Source: Saccharofermentans sp.
GTDB taxonomy: Bacteria > Bacillota_A > Clostridia > Saccharofermentanales > Saccharofermentanaceae
Reading direction: 5' to 3'
Assembly: GCA_024692105.1 (NCBI GenBank)
Contig: JAILMZ010000110.1
Span: 1 to 18,689 of the forward strand
DNA length: 18,689 bases
Shown piece by piece: positions 13,659 to 18,689 of the stretch. Within the stretch, counting starts at the first letter, position 1; each line of letters opens with the position of its first letter. The position numbers and the translations under genes were made by a program. The notes under the pieces are model-generated. The model was given only the letters and a program-made list of their open reading frames with translations, did no database searches and was not told the DNA's origin.

Positions 13659-14591
13659 ATGGCAGGCATCACGAACAGCGTAACAGAACTGGTAGGTAAG
13701 ACACCCATTCTCCGCGCAAGCAGGTACAGCAAGGCAGCAGGCATCGAAGGCGACGGTCTTCTCGTAAAGCTCGAGTACCTCAATCCGGCAGGATCCGTTA
13801 AGGACAGGATCGCACTCGCAATGATCGAGGACGCAGAGCAGAAGGGCATCCTCAAGCCCGGTGCTACGATCATCGAGCCTACAAGCGGTAACACAGGCAT
13901 CGGCCTTGCAGCCATCGCGGCAGCAAAGGGCTATCAGGCTATCTTCACACTTCCCGAGACGATGAGCGTCGAGAGAAGAAAGCTCCTCGCAGCTTACGGT
14001 GCTAAATTAGAACTCACCGAAGGCGCCAAGGGCATGAAGGGCGCCATCGCCAAGGCAGAAGAACTCAAGGAGTCCATTCCCGGTTCAGTCATCCTCGGCC
14101 AGTTCGTGAATCCTGCAAACCCCGAGATCCACTACAAGACAACAGGTCCCGAGATCTGGGAACAGACTGAGGGCAAGGTCGATATTTTCGCTGCAGGTGT
14201 AGGCACAGGCGGTACACTTACAGGTACAGGCCGTTACCTCAAGGAACAGAATCCTGACATCAAAATCGTCGCAGTAGAGCCTTCCGCATCCCCTGTGCTT
14301 TCACAGGGAACTGCAGGTCCTCACAAGATCCAGGGAATCGGCGCAGGCTTCGTACCTGATACTCTCGACACAAAGATCTACGACGAGATCATCACGATCG
14401 AGAACGAAGATGCATTTGAAGAAGGCAGAAGATTCGCAGTATCCGAGGGTATCCTCGTAGGCATCTCTTCCGGTGCGGCACTCAAGGCAGGACGTATCCT
14501 TTCAGAGCGTTATCCCGGCAAGAACATAGTTGTTCTCCTCCCCGACTCAGGTGACAGATATCTGTCCACCGCACTCTTCGGAGAAGGCTGA
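13659..14591 (+). CDS. cysK: Cysteine synthase (O-acetylserine sulfhydrylase)
   Basis: 310 residues, the usual length. It makes cysteine from O-acetylserine and sulfide with PLP in the cytoplasm. Landmarks are [12 protein letters not shown] near 11-22, NPAGSVKDR with the PLP Lys48, [11 protein letters not shown] (74-84) for substrate and cofactor, [12 protein letters not shown] (180-191) for the PLP phosphate, KIQGIGAG (223-230), GISSGAAL (268-275) and [15 protein letters not shown] at the end. It contains no Cys and four Met. GGAGG precedes the ATG. It is the second structural gene of the Met/Cys leader operon and is followed by a terminator. In Bacillus and Staphylococcus CysK also partners the Rrf2 repressor CymR; an Rrf2 gene lies 3.5 kb away, so a similar partnership is possible but not shown. 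No serine acetyltransferase is nearby. Confidence 0.95.
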   Translation: MAGITNSVTELVGKTPILRASRYSKAAGIEGDGLLVKLEYLNPAGSVKDRIALAMIEDAEQKGILKPGATIIEPTSGNTGIGLAAIAAAKGYQAIFTLPETMSVERRKLLAAYGAKLELTEGAKGMKGAIAKAEELKESIPGSVILGQFVNPANPEIHYKTTGPEIWEQTEGKVDIFAAGVGTGGTLTGTGRYLKEQNPDIKIVAVEPSASPVLSQGTAGPHKIQGIGAGFVPDTLDTKIYDEIITIENEDAFEEGRRFAVSEGILVGISSGAALKAGRILSERYPGKNIVVLLPDSGDRYLSTALFGEG

Positions 14592-14624
14592 AGATAATTC
14601 ACTTTGTGCCATATTACAAGACAG

Positions 14625-14656
14625 AAGGGACTGCTTCGTGCGGTCCCTTTTGTTTT
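14625..14656 (+). terminator. Rho-independent terminator after cysK
   Basis: AAGGGACTGC (14625-14634) pairs with GCGGTCCCTT (14640-14649) with one T-G pair, a five-base loop and TTTTGTTTT following. Confidence 0.9.
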
Positions 14657-14683
14657 GCATTAATGAATCCGCTGTGTTAGAAT
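14655..14683 (+). promoter_or_regulatory. Candidate promoter of the MFS transporter leader
   Basis: TTGCAT (14655-14660), 17 bases, TAGAAT (14678-14683). The -10 matches five of six; the -35 only three of six. The start would be near 14690, giving a leader of about 170 bases before the ATG at 14863. Confidence 0.5.
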
Positions 14684-14703
14684 CCCGTTAAGATTACAAG
14701 AAA

Positions 14704-14834
14704 GGGCGCAGATAAACTATGTATTGGATTACACCCAACATACAGCTTATCAACGGTTTTGATGGTGCTTCCTTAAGGGGAAGTGCGCCCATTTTCAGGT
14801 AAAAACACAAATTCTTTTAAGCGCTCTTCTCCTT
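14704..14834 (+). promoter_or_regulatory. Riboswitch-like structured leader with competing antiterminator
   Basis: Closing stem P1: GGGCGCA (14704-14710) pairs perfectly with TGCGCCC (14784-14790). Inside are P2 (14718-14727 with 14735-14742, TATG/CATA and TTGG/CCAA), P3 (ATCAA 14749-14753 with TTGAT 14759-14763) and P4 (CTTCC 14768-14772 with GGAAG 14779-14783). Alternatively 14775-14788, the 3' strands of P4 and P1, pairs with 14821-14834 over 13 pairs (one G-U, one mismatch), taking the 5' arm of the downstream terminator. Aptamer-like fold and antiterminator are thus exclusive, as in transcriptional riboswitches. I cannot assign it to a known class. A 27-codon frame (14719-14802) overlaps it without a good ribosome site. 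Confidence 0.55.
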
Positions 14835-14862
14835 TGAATCATTTATTTCAAAGGAGTTTTTT
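14829..14862 (+). terminator. Terminator hairpin that also buries the transporter's ribosome binding site
   Basis: CTCCTTTGAA (14829-14838) pairs perfectly over ten bases with TTCAAAGGAG (14847-14856), eight-base loop, then six T and immediately the ATG at 14863. The 3' arm contains AAGGAG, the only ribosome site for the MFS gene, so the hairpin would stop transcription and hide the site in any transcript that reads through. Confidence 0.8.
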
Positions 14863-15957
14863 ATGTCTAAAGATAAAGTAAGATCACAGCTTCGAAGGCT
14901 GTATTATTCAAATTTCATCGGAAATGCTTCCATCGCGGGTGCTGCCTGGGTACTGCTCCTGGTCAGTGACGGTTATTCACTCATACAGGTTGGACTTGCC
15001 GAGACCGTGTTCCACATCGTAAGTCTCTCCTGCGAGATACCGTCAGGTGTTTTCGCAGACGTTTTCGGAAGGAAAAAGAGTCTCATCGTAAGCTGCCTGT
15101 GCGCAGTGATGTCAGCCGTAGTCAGAGGTTTCCTTCCGGGGTTCGGATGCGTGCTCATATCGATCGCATTCTCTGCGTTGTCGTGGAATTTCGCATCAGG
15201 GTCGGACAGTGCACTTGCGTACGATTCCCTGCTCGAGGCGAACCGCGCGGATGAGTACGACGGATATATATCGAAACAGACCATCATCTACCGCATATCC
15301 AACGGCCTTGCCACATTGCTTGCAGGCGTGGCGGTCATCATGGGCAACAGAAATGCACAGATACTCTCCATCGGACTGTCTGCCGTTAACCTGGTGATCC
15401 TCCTGGGGCTTCACGAGAACATGGTCATCACGAACCGTAAGCACATCTCGGTCTGGCAGAGAGTCAAGGACACTTACCGCGGATCGTTCAATTTCCTCAA
15501 GGGCAACAAGACTGTCGCAGGACTCATCTTCCGCAACGCTTTCGTCGGAGCTATTGACGTTCTGCTGCTGTTCTTCCTTCAGGCCAAGCTGCCGATGACG
15601 GGAATCCCCGACTGGACACTCGGACCTCTGCTGTTCATCATGTCTTTGGGCGGTATCGTCGGGGCGCAGATCGCCCACAAGCAGAAAGGCAAAGATCTTA
15701 AGAAACTGTTTGCAATCTGCGTGGTGATTGCCACGGCAGGACTTCTGACCGAGTTCACCGGCATATGGTATCTGATGACTCTGGGCGGATTCCTGACGGC
15801 GTTTGCAGATGACCTTCTGCAGATAAGGTCTGACATCGCGCTGAACAACATGATCCCCGCGGAGCAGCGTGCCACATTGATCTCCGTCAATTCGTTCTGC
15901 TTCTCAGTGATAATGATATTCATGTCGCCTCTGGCCGGATGGGTCTTCTCTCTTTAA
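14863..15957 (+). CDS. Major facilitator superfamily transporter
   Basis: 364 residues, somewhat short for an MFS protein (about 390-420). The cytoplasmic TM2-TM3 loop carries motif A, GVFADVFGRKKS near 62-73 (GxxxDxxGRK). SCEIPSGVFADVFGRKKS and the SDSALAYDSLLEANRADEYDG block are typical of a Firmicute MFS_1 group of putative effluxers. About eleven hydrophobic spans are visible, and the chain ends right after one (LAGWVFSL), so TM12 seems missing. The bases after the stop do not encode a hydrophobic segment in the same frame, so there is no sign of a recent nonsense mutation. Substrate is unknown; drug or metabolite export is the usual guess. Expression is probably set by the structured leader and the hairpin over its ribosome site. 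It converges on the DUF975 gene, with 29 bases between the stops and no convincing terminator. Confidence 0.82.
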   Translation: MSKDKVRSQLRRLYYSNFIGNASIAGAAWVLLLVSDGYSLIQVGLAETVFHIVSLSCEIPSGVFADVFGRKKSLIVSCLCAVMSAVVRGFLPGFGCVLISIAFSALSWNFASGSDSALAYDSLLEANRADEYDGYISKQTIIYRISNGLATLLAGVAVIMGNRNAQILSIGLSAVNLVILLGLHENMVITNRKHISVWQRVKDTYRGSFNFLKGNKTVAGLIFRNAFVGAIDVLLLFFLQAKLPMTGIPDWTLGPLLFIMSLGGIVGAQIAHKQKGKDLKKLFAICVVIATAGLLTEFTGIWYLMTLGGFLTAFADDLLQIRSDIALNNMIPAEQRATLISVNSFCFSVIMIFMSPLAGWVFSL

Positions 15958-15986
15958 GAGAAAACCCGTCTGCCGGCGAGCGGCTG

Positions 15987-16769
15987 TCAGACTGTTGCAG
16001 TTACCGGTGCGGCAGCACCATCCCTGGTGAACTCACCGGGATCTGCGTAACCGTTGCTGATGGCCTTATCCTTAAGGTACATATAGTACTCTGTGTAGGT
16101 AGCGTTCATATAGGGCGGCAGGAACATTGCACCGATGCCCCATGTCAGCATGCAGAGCATTATCCAGCCGAGGAAGGACAGGCCGAGGACAAATGTGAAA
16201 GCCTTCTCGCCGTTCATTGTTTTGGAGCTGATCTCGAGTGCTCTCTTGTAGCTGATGTCAGGATTCTCTGCAACGATATAGGAGACCATCCAGTATTCGA
16301 GCGACTTGATGATCCCGGGAATCGTGAACAGAAGAGACCACAGCCATATCCTGATGGCCGCCATGAACATGACATAAACGGTATTCTTGTAGTTTGTTTT
16401 GAACGGCATAAAAACATCACCGATGTCAGGCTTCAGCGTGTTGCGGCTCTTGATATAGAAATAATGAAGACCGGCCTGTGCGGGGAACGACACAAAGACG
16501 GAAAGAGCAAACACAGACCCGAAGATGATAAGTCCGCCCGGCGAAAGAAGCGTAGCAAGAACCGCTGCCGTCTCGTCCTGCGATATAAGCGCGACAGGAA
16601 CTGCAATGGCCATTTGAAGGACGATCGTTAGCACATAAACTACGGCAAACACCACCGAGGTTATCGCTGATACTGCTGTCGAGACGATGAATTGCACTGC
16701 AAATGACATCCAATATGTGTTTGAGAGCACACTTTTGGCGTCAGTCTTGAGTTTTTCTCTTGTGATCAT
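15987..16769 (-). CDS. DUF975 family integral membrane protein
   Basis: 260 residues with about five or six membrane spans. Recognisable DUF975 blocks are the N-terminal TREKLKTDAKSVLSNTYWMSFAV, then GLHYFYIKSRN, then FTIPGIIKSLEYWMVSYIVAENPDISYKRALEIS, and LSFLGWIMLCMLTWGIGAMFLPPYMNATYTEYY. The C-terminal tail is soluble and Ala/Thr-rich. The function of DUF975 proteins is not established. The ATG is preceded by GGAGAG about nine bases upstream. The gene is divergent from the LacI-GGDEF gene and appears monocistronic. A small hairpin (TCCGT/ACGGA near 16796-16811) lies in its leader. Confidence 0.88.
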   Translation of the reverse strand: MITREKLKTDAKSVLSNTYWMSFAVQFIVSTAVSAITSVVFAVVYVLTIVLQMAIAVPVALISQDETAAVLATLLSPGGLIIFGSVFALSVFVSFPAQAGLHYFYIKSRNTLKPDIGDVFMPFKTNYKNTVYVMFMAAIRIWLWSLLFTIPGIIKSLEYWMVSYIVAENPDISYKRALEISSKTMNGEKAFTFVLGLSFLGWIMLCMLTWGIGAMFLPPYMNATYTEYYMYLKDKAISNGYADPGEFTRDGAAAPVTATV

Positions 16770-16886
16770 AATTATTCTCTCCTATCTATCCAACTCCGTT
16801 TTGACACGGATATCCCATAAAATAATATTAACATATTTGCTCCGGTCTGTAACTTTTTTCGGTGGGAAGACCTTGCTCCTATTTGA

Positions 16887-16895
16887 TGTTATAAT
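16887..16895 (+). promoter_or_regulatory. Extended -10 promoter of the LacI-sensor/GGDEF gene
   Basis: TGtTATAAT: a perfect -10 with the extended TGn element. The -35 position holds only AAGACC. The start is near 16902, giving a leader of about 33 bases. The sequence around it (TGTTATAATCGG) resembles that of the other GGDEF gene (TGTTATGATTCGG). Confidence 0.55.
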
Positions 16896-16934
16896 CGGCT
16901 TATAAGCACTAATCTCACTTTGCGGAGGCAGCAG

Positions 16935-18689
16935 GTGGCACGTAAAAAGATCGGTCTATTCATGAGCGAGATAACGCAGTTCTTTCAGACCTCGTGCGGA
17001 AAGGCCATCATTGACCTTGCCTCCCTGCGTAATACAGATGTGATCATATTCTCTTCCTACGGATCCTATTCTTCACCGTACGGAAGAAGCCTGCTGTCCG
17101 AGATAGCCATGAAGAATATGATCTATCTCCCCGATTATACGAAGCTCGATGCCATAATCGCGATGCCCAACTCATTCGATATACAGGGCATGGAATCCGA
17201 GTTCTTCGATCTCATAAGAGCCAAGGCCTCGTGCCCCGTAATATGTCTCCAGACAGGGCAGCCTGACTTCTATACGATCTCTATCGAGAACAAAGAAGCG
17301 ATGTATCTGATGACCAGGCATTTCATCGAGACTCACAATTTCACGGATATCTGCTATATGTCCGGTCCGCTCGAGCACAAGGATTCTCCTGCGCGTCTCG
17401 AAGGTTTTCTGACTGCGATGCAGGAATCCGGACTGAGCGTTGACAGCAATTCAATCTACGAAGGCAACTACTGGATGAACCGTGGCACCGTTGCCATGGA
17501 CCATTTAATGAAGGGCCGCATAGACTATCCCCAGGCAATAATCTGCGCCAACGACTATATGGCCATATCGATCACGGAAGAACTGAGGAACCGCGGAATG
17601 CGTGTACCTCAGGATGTCTGTGTATGCGGTTTCGACGGCATCAGAGAAGGTGAATATGCGAGACCTTCCCTTACTACGGTTTCCTTCAGGCCGGAGAAAT
17701 TCGCGGAAGTCGCTTTCGAGATATTGGACGAGATCGAAGCAGGCAAGTGGCCTGAGCATTACCACACTGTCCCGAACGAATTCATCTTCCGTGCGAGCTG
17801 CGGCTGCGGATGCCAGGTCCTGAGCGGGAACATCGGCGATATATACAGAAGACTTACCGCCAAAGAGAACCTTCTGCGCGAGGCGGGAAGGATCTCTTCC
17901 GATTATCAGAGCGCGCCGGATCTTGACGGTGTGCTTTCCGTCAGCAATTACTACTTCAGGACGCTCGGCTGCGATACAGGCTACCTCTGCTATTGTGATG
18001 AGTCGGATCCCAAGTTCTTCTCCGTCGAGCAGGAGTACCCGTTTACGGATAAGATGATCCTGCTCCAGATCATGCGTGCCGACGACCGCCAAAAGGCTGA
18101 GGTCGTAAAAGAGTATTTCGACAGGACGGACATACTCCCCGCATCTGTTTTCGATACTGAAGAACCCGGTGCGTACATCATCCTGCCGCTTTTCTTCAAG
18201 AATAAGATCTACGGATATCTTGTGCTCAAGCCCGAACAAGACCAGTGGCCGAACGAACTGGCATATAACTATATCACCACACTCTCATCCGCGATCGAGA
18301 ACTGCTACTATTCAAAGCATTTCAGCGAGTTTGCCGAGATCAGGAAGGCCGCCAGGACGGACGAGCTCACCGGGCTTTATAACCGCCGCGGATTTGAACA
18401 TGCGCTGCAGGAGCTTCTCTCCGGAGAGAGCGGTGCGAGGATCATAAACATCGTCAGCATTGATATGGATAACCTCAAGACAATCAACGATGTCCACGGA
18501 CATGCTGAAGGCGACTTTGCACTTACCCATCTTGCAGATACTCTTAAGAGCTGCCTTAAGGGAGATGAGTTCTGCGCGAGGTTCGGCGGCGACGAATTCT
18601 CTGCCGTACTCGTATCTGAGAACCTGGGACGCGCCGAAGAATTCACAGAGGAATTCCTGGGTAAGATGGATGAGGTATCGAACAGTTCA
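16935..18689 (+). CDS. LacI-type ligand-sensor/GAF-like/GGDEF protein, 3' end cut off
   Basis: 585 codons without a stop, running off the window. The start is GTG 16935 (MARKKIGLFMSEI) with GGAGG six bases upstream. Residues 1-270 match the ligand-binding half of LacI/GalR regulators: ICANDYMAISITEELRNRGMRVPQDV with N206, then CGFDGIREGEYARPSLTTVSF. No DNA-binding helix-turn-helix and no signal peptide precede it, so it is a cytoplasmic sensor, probably for a sugar or similar small molecule. A Cys cluster CGCGC (289-293) follows, then a GAF-like region to about 455. The GGDEF domain begins at TDELTGLYNRRGF (D476 within it), with IDMDNLKTINDVHGHAEGD and an intact GGDEF at 551-555. The I-site is KGDE in place of RxxD. 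It probably makes c-di-GMP in response to ligand. A C-terminal extension cannot be excluded. Confidence 0.9.
   Translation, partial: MARKKIGLFMSEITQFFQTSCGKAIIDLASLRNTDVIIFSSYGSYSSPYGRSLLSEIAMKNMIYLPDYTKLDAIIAMPNSFDIQGMESEFFDLIRAKASCPVICLQTGQPDFYTISIENKEAMYLMTRHFIETHNFTDICYMSGPLEHKDSPARLEGFLTAMQESGLSVDSNSIYEGNYWMNRGTVAMDHLMKGRIDYPQAIICANDYMAISITEELRNRGMRVPQDVCVCGFDGIREGEYARPSLTTVSFRPEKFAEVAFEILDEIEAGKWPEHYHTVPNEFIFRASCGCGCQVLSGNIGDIYRRLTAKENLLREAGRISSDYQSAPDLDGVLSVSNYYFRTLGCDTGYLCYCDESDPKFFSVEQEYPFTDKMILLQIMRADDRQKAEVVKEYFDRTDILPASVFDTEEPGAYIILPLFFKNKIYGYLVLKPEQDQWPNELAYNYITTLSSAIENCYYSKHFSEFAEIRKAARTDELTGLYNRRGFEHALQELLSGESGARIINIVSIDMDNLKTINDVHGHAEGDFALTHLADTLKSCLKGDEFCARFGGDEFSAVLVSENLGRAEEFTEEFLGKMDEVSNSS

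Noticed and set aside
14719..14802. 27-codon frame as a confirmed gene
   Set aside because: Poor ribosome-site spacing and full overlap with a stable RNA structure; kept only as a finding.
15958..15986. Bidirectional terminator between the MFS and DUF975 genes
   Set aside because: Only 4-5 bp stems are visible (for example TCTCT/AGAGA and GCCG/CGGC) with poor U-tracts; not enough to call.

Overview
The window reads as chromosomal DNA of an anaerobic, low-to-moderate GC Firmicute of the class Clostridia. Pointers are a YhbD (DUF4004) regulator, a DUF975 membrane protein, an Rrf2 regulator linked to an iscS-iscU pair, a polysaccharide deacetylase with aromatic wall-binding repeats, and a GGDEF protein fused to a LacI-type sensor. 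Genus cannot be fixed from the sequence. I see no phage, transposon, plasmid or CRISPR signature.

Layout. Positions 1-5240 hold the 3' end of mscL (+), then minus-strand genes: a soluble GAF-GGDEF protein, a yhbD-like regulator followed by an ArsR-type regulator with a poly-lysine tail, an Ala/Lys/Glu-rich coiled-coil membrane protein, and a secreted deacetylase starting at TTG. Positions 5377-7760 hold tRNA-Val(GAC) with its own promoter and terminator, then putP (sodium/proline symporter) and an HD-domain hydrolase as a tight pair. Positions 7765-7949 are a 73-bp tandem repeat rich in inverted repeats. A zinc-ribbon membrane protein follows on the minus strand with a near-consensus promoter.

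Positions 9774-14591 form a sulfur block. On the minus strand lie iscS (cysteine desulfurase), iscU (Fe-S scaffold) and an Rrf2 regulator. Divergent from them on the plus strand is a near-consensus promoter, a 37-codon reading frame of which 16 residues are Met or Cys, a terminator, then metY (O-acetylhomoserine sulfhydrylase) and cysK (cysteine synthase). Two inverted copies of a 20-bp site sit just downstream of the -10 elements of both divergent promoters. The Met/Cys leader contains segments that can form mutually exclusive pairings (Shine-Dalgarno with segment 2, segment 2 with segment 3, terminator 3 with 4). This fits a sulfur-amino-acid attenuator. MetY has no Cys and only its initiator Met, and CysK has no Cys.

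Positions 14655-16934: a second regulated leader precedes an MFS transporter. It is a compact multi-hairpin RNA whose closing stem competes with a 13-bp antiterminator; the alternative terminator also buries the Shine-Dalgarno site. I do not recognise the aptamer class. A convergent DUF975 gene follows. The window ends inside a cytoplasmic LacI-sensor/GGDEF protein (16935 onward).

Most notable are the Met/Cys leader with its twin operators and the unassigned switch-like leader of the transporter. Both rest on hand-read pairing and need computed folding, comparative data and experiments.
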